Part shown: in pieces, positions 1 through 6,542 of the stretch | How positions within the stretch are numbered: the stretch's first letter is position 1 | Layout: each line of letters opens with the position of its first letter | Assembly (NCBI GenBank): GCA_964407855.1 | Contig: CAYOXI010000088.1 | Span: forward strand, 1-7,496 | Length of the DNA: 7,496 nucleotides | Reading direction: 5' to 3' | Origin: SHZI01 sp964407855 | GTDB lineage: Bacteria > Pseudomonadota > Gammaproteobacteria > Steroidobacterales > GCA-2729495 | Notes under the pieces: model-generated | Database searches by the model: none | What the model was told of the DNA's origin: nothing | Seen by the model: the letters and a program-made list of their open reading frames with translations, nothing else | Position numbers and translations under genes: made by a program

Positions 1-1123
1 GATGATCGACCGAGGCACGTCCCGTCCAGTAGGGCGCATCCAGGCCATAGCTCGCAACAAACTGCCGCTTGGCATCCAGCACGAGCGAGGGAAACTTGCC
101 GCGGGTATAGGCCTCAATGGCCGCCTCCTGCAGTACCGGTGCCTGGTCGTTGACCGGATCCCGGGCGACAAAGGCCTCGTAAGTCTCCGCGGCGTCCCGG
201 TAGCGTTCCTGTTCCAGGTACAGGTCACCGAGCGAGCTGTACAGCAGATAGGTCCAGGGAAGCCCGTCGCGGGCGCCAAGTGAGGGCGAAATGGCCGCGG
301 CGCCCTCGAGATAGGAATAAGTGATGCTCGATACCCGCAGCGTGTCGTCGAGCAACTCCCGTTCCGGACGGCTCATCGCAGCGAGGACGGCCGCCGGTTT
401 TGGTCCGGCGGGCGCGAGCATGCGATCCAGCAGTGCCAGGAATGAATCGAGGCTCTCCTCGTGGCGGCCCAGCTTGAACAGTGACCAGCCCTGCTTGTAG
501 AGCGCCTGCCCGTAAAAGCTCGAAGCTTCCCCTGCGGCGAGCAGCGCGGAATAGGCCTGCTCCGCCGCGGCGAAGTCCTGGCGGACAAAGTAGGTCTCGC
601 CGCGGCGGAACTGGGCTTCGTCGTAGTGCCGCGCGGTGGGGAAGCCCGTGACCAGCTGGTCGAGGGTCCGTAGTGCACCGTCGGTGTCACCGGCGCCTTC
701 CAGCGCCCGGGACAGCTGGTAGAGGATTTCGGCCTCGTCCGCGCGGGCGGCTTCGGCCTCGACACTGTCCGTCGCCAGCAGTGCCTGGTAGAGACCGGCG
801 GCCTCGCGGAAATGGGTGATGCCGGCGCCCGCCTCTTCGGCCAGGCCCTCGGCCGCGACACCGGAGTCCATGTTCAGGTCGGCAAGCCGGCGCATGGCCT
901 CAGCCCGCAGCCCGACAGGACCGGTGCCGAGCGCCAGAAAGCGCCGGTACTCATCCATCGCGCGACGGGTACTGTCGACCGCCGGCGGCTCCCGGTTGAT
1001 GGCCAGGTCCGGCGCCTTCAGGGCCCGGATGGTTTCGCGCGGCTCCGCGGCTTCCTTGCCGGCGAAAGGCCACACAGCGCCCGCGAGCGTGACCCCCAGG
1101 CACAGGGCTGCAACCGCTGTCAT
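1..1123 (-). CDS. Exported TPR protein, N-terminal 374 residues (3' end beyond window)
   Basis: The frame is open from an ATG at 1123 to the window edge, so only the N-terminal part is visible. The start overlaps the stop of the upstream TPR gene as ATGA, which indicates translational coupling. Residues 1-21 are a hydrophobic signal-like segment (MTAVAALCLGVTLAGAVWPF), so the product is probably periplasmic. Helical tetratricopeptide-like repeats follow, at about 126-162 (ILYQLSRALEGAGDTDGALR), 170-197 (RRGETYFVRQDFAAAEQAY), 205-234 (YKQGWSLFKLGRHEESLDSF) and 292-323 (SLGDLYLEQERYRDAAETYE), with the usual small and aromatic positions. TPRs bind other proteins, so a scaffold or assembly role is the natural inference. 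No enzymatic motif is visible. It is the last visible gene of the riboswitch-led operon. The TPR assignment is firm; the specific function is unknown. Confidence 0.85.
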   Translation of the reverse strand, partial: MTAVAALCLGVTLAGAVWPFAGKEAAEPRETIRALKAPDLAINREPPAVDSTRRAMDEYRRFLALGTGPVGLRAEAMRRLADLNMDSGVAAEGLAEEAGAGITHFREAAGLYQALLATDSVEAEAARADEAEILYQLSRALEGAGDTDGALRTLDQLVTGFPTARHYDEAQFRRGETYFVRQDFAAAEQAYSALLAAGEASSFYGQALYKQGWSLFKLGRHEESLDSFLALLDRMLAPAGPKPAAVLAAMSRPERELLDDTLRVSSITYSYLEGAAAISPSLGARDGLPWTYLLYSSLGDLYLEQERYRDAAETYEAFVARDPVNDQAPVLQEAAIEAYTRGKFPSLVLDAKRQFVASYGLDAPYWTGRASVDH

Positions 1124-2982
1124 GGCTGCGCCTCCGGACTGACGCGGGCGGCCGTCGCCGCCCGGTCGTAGATCGTCGCCAGCGCAAACTGGGCCTGTAC
1201 CCGGTACGCGGCCAGGCGCTCACGCTGCTCAGTCAGCGTCTCGGTTGCCAGGGCAACCAGTCGCTGCTCCTGGTGACCCCGGGTGCGCGCCAGCGCCTGC
1301 TGCATGCGCTCTATACGGGGCACGAGCGCGGCAATCCGCGCCGCGAAGGCGTCCTGTTCCTCCGGCGTTCCCTCGCGGGCATTCCGCGTGCTGACCAGCG
1401 CGTCGCCCGCGACGGCCATCAGGCGATCCAGTTCGCCCAGTCGCTCGCCCTGTAGCCAGAGGCGGTACTTGAAGTCCCGGTCCAGGTCCCACAGCTGCAC
1501 ACCGCGGAGCAGGCGGTGACGCTCGCGCAGGTCAGCGGCCGCGTCAGACTGCAGGGCACGGTAGGCACCGAGTTCGGCCAGGCGCTGCCAGCGATCCAGT
1601 TCCTCATCCGTGCCCAGGCCCGCGATGTCACGCTCCGCCCCGATGCGCGCCAGACGGGCCGCCAGCGCATCCCGTCGCGCCGTCAGCTGCTCGAAGTCAA
1701 TGCGGTCCAGTCCGGCACTGATCACCGGCTCGCGTTGCCGATAGGCCTCGCGGCGGGTCTCCACCATCTGTTCGAATGCCGAGAGCTTGTCGTGCCATTC
1801 CTGCAGATGGGCGGAGAGCGCGATCAGGTCGCGGACATTGCGCAGGCCTTCCTGGAAGCGGTGGTCGGCAATCAGCAGGTAGAGGTAGCGGGCCTCGTTG
1901 GTTGCGGGAAGTGCATCCAGTTCCCAGTACCAGCGGCCGATGGAGGCGTCGTCAGCTTCGAGCACGGCGTCGATCAGCCCGCCTGCGCGTGCCCGGCCCA
2001 GCGTTTCGTCGAGGTTGCCAATCTCCTGATCGAACAGGGTCAGCGCGGTCTGGTAGCCCTCGGCAGCCGAGCCGTGGGCGTCGAGCCGGGCAAAGGCATA
2101 GGGAATGGCAAGCAGCGACTCCTGCACGGCGCTGTCCAGCAGGTCGCGGCCGCGGAGTTCCAGCCACGGCGTGAGCGCCGCCTGATAGTCGCCGGTGGCG
2201 GCGGCCGACCAGCCGACGCCGAGCAGGGCCTTGTTGGCAAAGGCGCTCTGCAGCCGGACGCGCTCGAGGACCGGCCGGGCCTCACCATCGAGTGATTCCT
2301 GCAGGTACGCATAGCCCAGGGCCAGGTTGGCCTTGTCGCGGAGGTTCTGCAGTTCCGGCGTGTCTGCCGACGCGCGTCCCACCCGGTCCAGTTGCCGGAC
2401 CCCATCGGGCAGGCGACCGAGCCGGACAAAGGCCACACCAAGGTTGTAACGGGCGAAGGGCAGCCAGCCGCCGGGTCCCTTCCAGCCATCGAGCAGCTGC
2501 GCTGCTTCCTCGAAACGCCCCAGGGCCATCAGCGCCTGGGACTGAAGCATGGGCACTTCCGCCGCCAGGCTGTCGGGCAGCTTGCCACTCACCCGCGCCA
2601 GGGCGACCAGCGCCTCGTCGTGCAGGCCCCGCTGGTAGCGCAGCTTGCCGAGGTAGAACCACGCCCGGTCGCGCACTGACGGGGCAACGTCGGTGGTGAG
2701 GAGACGATCGAAGATCTCCTCGGCTCGCAGGTGCTGGCCATAGTGGAGGTAGAGGCCGCCGAGCAGCAGCTCCGACTCACCCTCGTGATTGGGTACCCGA
2801 CCGGCCGCGCGGGCGGTGAGCAGGTGCGTGAGCGCCTGGAAATGCTGATCCTGGTAGAAATGAAACAGGGATTCCCCGTAGTACAGGTCGCGTACGGCCG
2901 TCACCCGCGAGGAGTCACTCGCGAACGCGGGCTGCGAACCGAGCGCGACAACCAACCCGGCCATCAGTAGCCTGGCGACCAC
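1120..2982 (-). CDS. Exported TPR / coiled-coil protein, 620 aa
   Basis: The chosen start is a GTG at 2982, preceded by GGGAG with 6 nt spacing and lying 3 nt after the upstream stop. It yields a signal peptide (residues 1-21, cleavage near AFA-S). Residues about 27-340 are TPR-like helical repeats, for example ELLLGGLYLHYGQHLRAEEI (71-90), AWFYLGKLRYQRGLHDEALV (107-126), ALMALGRFEEAAQLL (150-164) and ARYNLGVAFVRLGRLPDGV (177-195). Residues about 385-605 are rich in charged heptad-like helices (LTARRDALAARLARIGAERD at 433-452; RIERMQQALARTRGHQEQRL at 556-575) and look like coiled coil. No catalytic or transmembrane segment follows the signal, so it is probably a periplasmic scaffold. It is sandwiched between a small exported protein and a second TPR protein (ATGA overlap), so the three are likely partners. 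The precise function is not recognisable. Confidence 0.9.
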   Translation of the reverse strand: MVARLLMAGLVVALGSQPAFASDSSRVTAVRDLYYGESLFHFYQDQHFQALTHLLTARAAGRVPNHEGESELLLGGLYLHYGQHLRAEEIFDRLLTTDVAPSVRDRAWFYLGKLRYQRGLHDEALVALARVSGKLPDSLAAEVPMLQSQALMALGRFEEAAQLLDGWKGPGGWLPFARYNLGVAFVRLGRLPDGVRQLDRVGRASADTPELQNLRDKANLALGYAYLQESLDGEARPVLERVRLQSAFANKALLGVGWSAAATGDYQAALTPWLELRGRDLLDSAVQESLLAIPYAFARLDAHGSAAEGYQTALTLFDQEIGNLDETLGRARAGGLIDAVLEADDASIGRWYWELDALPATNEARYLYLLIADHRFQEGLRNVRDLIALSAHLQEWHDKLSAFEQMVETRREAYRQREPVISAGLDRIDFEQLTARRDALAARLARIGAERDIAGLGTDEELDRWQRLAELGAYRALQSDAAADLRERHRLLRGVQLWDLDRDFKYRLWLQGERLGELDRLMAVAGDALVSTRNAREGTPEEQDAFAARIAALVPRIERMQQALARTRGHQEQRLVALATETLTEQRERLAAYRVQAQFALATIYDRAATAARVSPEAQP

Positions 2983-2985
2983 GGC

Positions 2986-3531
2986 TTACTCCCACTCCCT
3001 CACGAAGAACTCCGGCTGCTGCTTGCTCTCCCGGTCGGAAATGCGCAGCTCCACGAACTTGGCGCCGATGCCCTTCTCGATGTTCAGCGTGGTGCCCCGC
3101 CGGTAATCCCGTGCGTGGGGACCGCCGCCGGTGAAGACCGCTGTCAGTTCATGCGTACCGGTCTTGAGATTGCCGAGGTACAGGCGGTGCACGCCACCGC
3201 GCAGGAGCGCCTGCACCTCCCGGTCGGTATACAGGTACTTGCTGACCGGCTTGTCGCCGATCCGGAGCTGCACGGAGTCCAGGTCGAAGAACTCCCCGAC
3301 ATCCATGGAGACGAACACGGCCACCTGGGTATTGGCCGGGAACAGCAGCTCCTCCTCCAGCATGAAGAGCTCGCGGTTCAGGTCCAGCACCTCATCCTTG
3401 AGGGACTGCATATCCGTATCGAGGCTGGTGAGCGCAACAGTCTCGGGCTCGGCAGCCATTGCCGGCTGGGCCCAGACCAGGGCAGCCGCCATGACGAGCG
3501 GACTGAGGTGCAGAAAGCGCAAAGCATCCAT
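2986..3531 (-). CDS. Exported protein of unknown function with short coiled coil, 181 aa
   Basis: I chose the ATG at 3531 because GGAG lies 7 nt upstream and the product then begins directly with a signal peptide (residues 1-27, cleavage near AMA-A). A TTG at 3549 overlapping the previous stop would also be in frame but has no better ribosome site. Mature residues about 36-62 form an acidic amphipathic helix, probably coiled coil (MQSLKDEVLDLNRELFMLEE). A beta-rich domain follows (about 66-165: VAVFVSMDVGEF, VQLRIGDKPVSKYLY, HRLYLGNLKTGTHELTAVFT), like a small immunoglobulin-like or carbohydrate-binding-like sandwich. There are no cysteines and no catalytic motif. It may be an adaptor between envelope proteins; the TPR gene begins 3 nt downstream. 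I do not recognise a named function, and see no helix-turn-helix, so a regulator label would be wrong. Confidence 0.85.
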   Translation of the reverse strand: MDALRFLHLSPLVMAAALVWAQPAMAAEPETVALTSLDTDMQSLKDEVLDLNRELFMLEEELLFPANTQVAVFVSMDVGEFFDLDSVQLRIGDKPVSKYLYTDREVQALLRGGVHRLYLGNLKTGTHELTAVFTGGGPHARDYRRGTTLNIEKGIGAKFVELRISDRESKQQPEFFVREWE

Positions 3532-3538
3532 GGCAGGA

Positions 3539-3542
3539 CTCC
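3539..3542 (-). promoter_or_regulatory. Ribosome binding site (GGAG) deciding the start at 3531
   Basis: On the minus strand GGAG sits 7 nt before the ATG at 3531, inside the 14-nt gap after the thioredoxin gene. It supports this ATG over the in-frame TTG at 3549, which would overlap the previous stop by 4 nt. Confidence 0.6.
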
Positions 3543-3545
3543 GGG

Positions 3546-4055
3546 TCAATTGCGGGCAGCGGTTTGGGGAAGGATCTCGTCCAGCAGGCCAGCCAGCTGC
3601 GCGGCGTAGCGCGCGGCCTCCTTTGGCCGGTAGCGGGTATCAAGCTGGCGGACCATGCCGTGCTGGTCGACCACCATCGTCAGCGGGAGATCACCCAGCT
3701 GGTACTGCCGGGCAACCTCCTGGTCCTGGTCGTGGAGCACCAGCAGTGCGTGCCGGGCAGCGGCCTCGCGGGCAGCGTCGGAGTGCCGGTCGATGTTGAC
3801 GGCCAGCACGCGGAGGCCCCGGGCCGCGTAGCGCGCCTGCAGGGCATCGAGATCGTGCAACTGATCGTTGCAGCGACCACACCAGTCGGCCCAGAAGGTC
3901 AGCAGCACGACTTCACCGCGGAACTCCGAGAGACGGACCTTCTCGCCGGAAGTAGTGCGCAGGGCAAAATCGGGAGCGGACTCGCCCGTAACAGCGGTCA
4001 CCGCCGGGAGCGAGCCTGATATCAGGAGAGTGGCAACAGCCAGCAGCGCACGCAT
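3546..4055 (-). CDS. Periplasmic TlpA/peroxiredoxin-like thioredoxin-fold protein (CGRC)
   Basis: This 169-residue exported thioredoxin-like protein has a signal peptide (1-21) and the TlpA/AhpC-type opening APDFALRTTSGEKVRLSEFR (27-46). The strand-helix active site is LLTFWADWCGRC (51-62), with redox cysteines 59 and 62, and the cis-proline is Pro124 in GDLPLTMVVD. It probably reduces or isomerises disulfides, or relays thiol electrons, in the periplasm. The dipeptide between the cysteines is Gly-Arg rather than the common Gly-Pro, which should shift the redox potential, and the segment after the active site (NDQLHDLDAL) lacks the KEMP-type sequence of its neighbour at 6761-7267. It is the first gene after the riboswitch. 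The leader contains AAGGGA/GGGAAG just upstream of the ATG, in a region able to form alternative hairpins. The family is certain; the client protein is unknown. Confidence 0.92.
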   Translation of the reverse strand: MRALLAVATLLISGSLPAVTAVTGESAPDFALRTTSGEKVRLSEFRGEVVLLTFWADWCGRCNDQLHDLDALQARYAARGLRVLAVNIDRHSDAAREAAARHALLVLHDQDQEVARQYQLGDLPLTMVVDQHGMVRQLDTRYRPKEAARYAAQLAGLLDEILPQTAARN

Positions 4056-4065
4056 CGGAATGCTT

Positions 4066-4112
4066 CCCTTGCCCCGGACACTGTCAGCAAGGGGTCAGTG
4101 CCGGCAGCCGGG
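4066..4112 (-). promoter_or_regulatory. Putative riboswitch expression platform controlling the ribosome binding site
   Basis: Two incompatible folds can be drawn by hand on the minus-strand RNA. Fold A pairs CCCUUGC (4093-4087) with GCAAGGG (4072-4066), burying the purine-rich ribosome site of the thioredoxin gene. Fold B is a nested hairpin: CCCGG (4112-4108) with CCGGG (4077-4073), enclosing CACUG (4100-4096) with CAGUG (4083-4079). It places the anti-ribosome-site strand in a loop and leaves AAGGGA free. The 3' side of the aptamer closing helix, GCCAGGCAG (4154-4146), can also pair with CUGCCGGC (4107-4100) with one bulge, linking ligand state to platform fold. No hairpin is followed by a U-run, so control of translation is more likely than termination. 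These pairings are by eye, without energy calculation, so the direction (ligand turns expression on) is tentative. Confidence 0.5.
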
Positions 4113-4143
4113 ACGCTCGCAGAAGGGACTACCTGAAGTCACG

Positions 4144-4252
4144 CTCTGCCTGGCAGCCCCGCTTTCCTCCCGCAGCTCGTCACGAGTCACTGCGGACTGG
4201 ACCGGTGGCTTTGCGTCCCTGCCTTCCAGCAGGTTTGCCCTTGTCGGTAGAG
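4144..4252 (-). promoter_or_regulatory. GEMM-I (cyclic di-GMP-I class) riboswitch aptamer
   Basis: The minus strand matches the GEMM-I consensus in order. CAAGGGCAAACC (4243-4232) is followed by a hairpin, CCTGCT (4233-4228) with GGCAGG (4223-4218), capped by a GGAA (GNRA) tetraloop. Then come GGGACGCAAAGCC (4219-4207) and ACCGGTCC. A second helix pairs CCGCAG (4195-4190) with CTGCGG (4175-4170), extended by CTCG/CGAG. The 3' receptor-like strand is GGAGGAAAGCGGGGCTGCC (4171-4152 region), and the closing helix is CTCTACC (4252-4246) with GGCAGAG (4150-4144), one A-C mismatch. Compared with the known Vibrio Vc2 aptamer, the base equivalent to G20 is G (4239), the intercalating A47 equivalent is A4212 and the C92 equivalent is C4152; all ligand contacts are kept. 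G at position 20 favours cyclic di-GMP over 3',3'-cGAMP. The 88 nt between the apbE stop and the aptamer show no convincing promoter or terminator. Confidence 0.93.
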
Positions 4253-4340
4253 GGATGTTGACAATTTCCGGCGGGGAATCCTGCGACCTTCCTCACGTTC
4301 GTTCGTGCGAAAGTCAAAGCCGAAGTCGCTTATGTAAAGC

Positions 4341-5327
4341 CTAGCGTGACTCCAGCTCGCGGGAGAACCGGACGTTGCGTTCGGCGTCCACGATGACGGC
4401 CGCGTAGCCGGGAAATTCGTCGAGCACGCGCAGGCCCTTCTGCATCCCGAGCACGAACAGGCTGGTGGACAGCGCATCCGTCAGCGTTGCGTCGGGACCA
4501 ATCACGGTCACGCTGCGAATGCCGCCTGCCGGCCGGCCACTCTTCGGATCGAGTATGTGGTGATAACGCACGCCATCTTCCTCGAAGAAGCGTTCGTAAT
4601 CGCCGGAAGTGGAGAGCGCCTCATCGGCCAGGGCCAGCCGCGTCACCCAGCGGGTGTCATCGTCGGGATCCCGTATCCCTACCATCCACGCCTTTCCCCT
4701 GCGGTCACCCAGCAGGCGGGTATCGCCGCCTGCATTGGCCAGCGCGTGCCGCACGCCCCGTCGACGCAGCAGATCGATGACCTGCTCACAGGCATAGCCT
4801 TTCGCGATGCCGCCCAGGTTGATGCGCGTGCCGGGCGTGGTGAAGCGAATGGTGCTGGCCGTGGCATCAACATCCACATGACGGTAGTCAATGGCGGGCA
4901 GGCTCTGGCTTATCTGGGCGTCGTCCGGACGCCGGCCGCCACGATAGTCATAGAACTGGCCGACGCTGTCGAAGGTGATGTCGAATGCACCGCCAGTCCG
5001 GGCGGAGATCTCCAGTGAACGCCTGACCAGCAGCGCGAGTTCCGGGGATACCGGCACGGCCCGCGTGGCGGCGTCCCGGTTGACCCGCGAGATCTCGGAG
5101 CTTTCCCGGTAGGTACTCATCGCCGCCTCGATGCGGTCGAACTCCGCCATGCCGGCCGCCAGCAGGGCGCGGGCCTCGCCCTCGTCCTCGCTCCACAGCT
5201 GGATCTCGACCCGCGTGCCCATCTTCTGCATGGCGTCCGAGTGCCAGGCTGCGTGCCCGCTCAACGGCAGCAGGACCAGCGCCACGAGGAGCCGTCGGAT
5301 CAGTGAAGATGGGTGGAATGGGGTCAA
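4341..5327 (-). CDS. apbE: FAD:protein FMN transferase (ApbE family)
   Basis: ApbE enzymes covalently attach FMN, taken from FAD, to a Ser or Thr of exported target proteins, using Mg2+. This 328-residue protein has the family's usual length. Visible motifs are MGT (36-38), STYRESSEISRVN (71-83), TGGAFDITFDSVG (111-123), NLGGIAKGYA (170-179), NAGGDTRLLG (198-207), LSTSGDYERFF (238-248), HHILDPKSGRP (256-266) and TDALSTSLFVLG (283-294). By family analogy Asp284 and Thr288 are metal-binding. The start is a TTG at 5327, supported by GGGAGG 5 nt upstream and by the signal peptide it gives (LLVALVLLPLSGHA); a later Met would lose the signal. Unlike many ApbE proteins there is no lipobox Cys, so it is probably soluble in the periplasm. 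It ends the upstream operon, 53 nt after the beta-barrel gene. The likely flavin acceptor is discussed under the small lipoprotein. Confidence 0.96.
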   Translation of the reverse strand: MTPFHPSSLIRRLLVALVLLPLSGHAAWHSDAMQKMGTRVEIQLWSEDEGEARALLAAGMAEFDRIEAAMSTYRESSEISRVNRDAATRAVPVSPELALLVRRSLEISARTGGAFDITFDSVGQFYDYRGGRRPDDAQISQSLPAIDYRHVDVDATASTIRFTTPGTRINLGGIAKGYACEQVIDLLRRRGVRHALANAGGDTRLLGDRRGKAWMVGIRDPDDDTRWVTRLALADEALSTSGDYERFFEEDGVRYHHILDPKSGRPAGGIRSVTVIGPDATLTDALSTSLFVLGMQKGLRVLDEFPGYAAVIVDAERNVRFSRELESR

Positions 5328-5332
5328 CGCCG

Positions 5333-5338
5333 CCTCCC
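5333..5338 (-). promoter_or_regulatory. Strong ribosome binding site (GGGAGG) for the TTG start of apbE
   Basis: GGGAGG lies 5 nt before TTG at 5327 on the minus strand. This near-ideal site decides the rare TTG start. The 53-nt spacer (5328-5380) between the DUF3570-type gene and apbE is GC-rich and contains no U-tract terminator, so readthrough is expected. Confidence 0.65.
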
Positions 5339-5380
5339 TGGCAGTCGCCGCAGCGATGCTACCACTGGCGGCGGCTGTGT

Positions 5381-6538
5381 CTAGAACCAGAGGGAAACGA
5401 ACAGCTGCAGCACGGTGGCGTTGAACTCATAGGACGGTTCGGTCCCCGGTTCGCCGCCGGCGCGAATATCGAGGAAATCGTCGTAGGTGAAGAAGTAATA
5501 GTTTCCCGAGAAGCTCACCTCGCTGCGCAACGGCCGCTCCCCGCCCCGATTCAGCCAGGTCCAGGTGACGGCGAGATTCGGGCCATGACTCTGGAAATCA
5601 CTGAGTTCCTTGTCGCGGGCCAGGAAGTTCTGGGCATCCCTGAACGGGTACAGGTCGCTGTAGAACTCGGCGCCCGTCTGCGTGTAGTAGCGGTACTTGA
5701 ACTCGACGAGCCAGCGGTCTTTCACGGGCTGGATGTAGCCCACCTCGAAGGTATGGGCGTTGATATCCCAGCTGTCCGTGTAGAAGCGGTACTCACCGGA
5801 AACGGCAGCGCGGTAGGGCAGGTGATAGCGGGTCCGCAACGCCGCTGCGCTGCTCACCCGGGATTCCGGATAGACTTCATCCTGCACGCCGAAGCCCAGC
5901 GGCTCGCTGGCATCCAGGTAACGCACGCGGCGGTAAGGATTGTTCAGGAAGCCCTCGTCCGCCACCCCCTCGTAGGACAGGGACATCAACCAGTTGCGGG
6001 TCAGGACCTGGGACACCGCCAGCCGGTAGGCGTTGCGATCCACATCTTCGGAGAAATCGCTGTCTCCCCGGCGTCCGACGGTGTCCGAGCCACTGCCATA
6101 GCCCAGCGTAATGGTCGTGAGTCCCGCGAACACTTCCTGCGCGATGGCGAAGTTCAGCGTTCGTGCCTCGTAGTCGTTCTCGTCGCTCCGCGATACACCA
6201 AAACTCATGATCGTGTCGCCGCGGAGGTAGTCGGCGCCAAAACCCCACTGGGTCCGGCGCTCGGTATAGCCGTCGGGACTGGCACCGATGGTCACCACGT
6301 CAATGGACGCGCTGGTGATCGAGTCAACGTAGTAGCTGCCCGAGAGGGAGACGCTCTGCCCGACCGACTTGCGGACCAGCACCGATGGGCCATCGATCCG
6401 GACGCCGCCGCCGTCGTAGTAATGGTAGAGGGCGTCCGCCCGGTCCTCGGGGAGTACAGCAGCGTGACCCTGGCGGGCCAGCGGGCCGGCCGCCAGCACC
6501 ACCACGCCGATGACCGCAATGTGGAAGCGGCAGGCCAT
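5381..6538 (-). CDS. Outer-membrane beta-barrel protein, DUF3570 family
   Basis: This 385-residue exported protein starts at the ATG at 6538, 4 nt after the upstream stop. The start is chosen because a signal peptide follows directly (1-27, cleavage near GHA-A); a frame extension to 6619 only overlaps the previous gene. The mature N-terminus has the hallmark of the DUF3570 family: ADALYHYYDGGGVRIDGPSV (34-53), LVRKSVGQSVSLSGSYYVD, then SASIDVVTIGASPDGYTERR (76-95). The remainder is alternating aromatic and polar beta strands (GVSRSDENDYEA, NWLMSLSYEGV, WLVEFKYRYYTQTGAEFYSD, SFSGNYYFFTYDDF), ending in VLQLFVSLWF with a terminal Phe, as in proteins inserted by the BAM machinery. The acidic Asp/Tyr-rich loops could bind metal or a partner. 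The family has no established function that I know of; its steady company with DUF4266, TlpA and ApbE is the main clue. Confidence 0.92.
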   Translation of the reverse strand: MACRFHIAVIGVVVLAAGPLARQGHAAVLPEDRADALYHYYDGGGVRIDGPSVLVRKSVGQSVSLSGSYYVDSITSASIDVVTIGASPDGYTERRTQWGFGADYLRGDTIMSFGVSRSDENDYEARTLNFAIAQEVFAGLTTITLGYGSGSDTVGRRGDSDFSEDVDRNAYRLAVSQVLTRNWLMSLSYEGVADEGFLNNPYRRVRYLDASEPLGFGVQDEVYPESRVSSAAALRTRYHLPYRAAVSGEYRFYTDSWDINAHTFEVGYIQPVKDRWLVEFKYRYYTQTGAEFYSDLYPFRDAQNFLARDKELSDFQSHGPNLAVTWTWLNRGGERPLRSEVSFSGNYYFFTYDDFLDIRAGGEPGTEPSYEFNATVLQLFVSLWF

Positions 6539-6542
6539 GATT

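Noticed and set aside
1516..2295. Plus-strand open frame of 259 codons opposite the 620-aa TPR gene
   Set aside because: No domain, signal or ribosome site; the opposite strand has regular TPR repeats across the same bases.
4144..4252. 3',3'-cGAMP-selective version of the GEMM riboswitch
   Set aside because: The base equivalent to position 20 is G rather than A, so cyclic di-GMP is favoured. Dual specificity cannot be excluded without binding data.
4294..4307. Small inverted repeat CACG-TTCGTT-CGTG after apbE, considered as a terminator
   Set aside because: Only a 4-bp stem and no U-run on either strand; too weak to call a terminator.
4312..4317. TTGACT on the minus strand as a possible -35 box for the riboswitch transcript
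   Set aside because: No acceptable -10 hexamer lies 16-18 nt downstream (GAGGAA there). The leader may be read through from apbE or use an unusual promoter, so no promoter is called.
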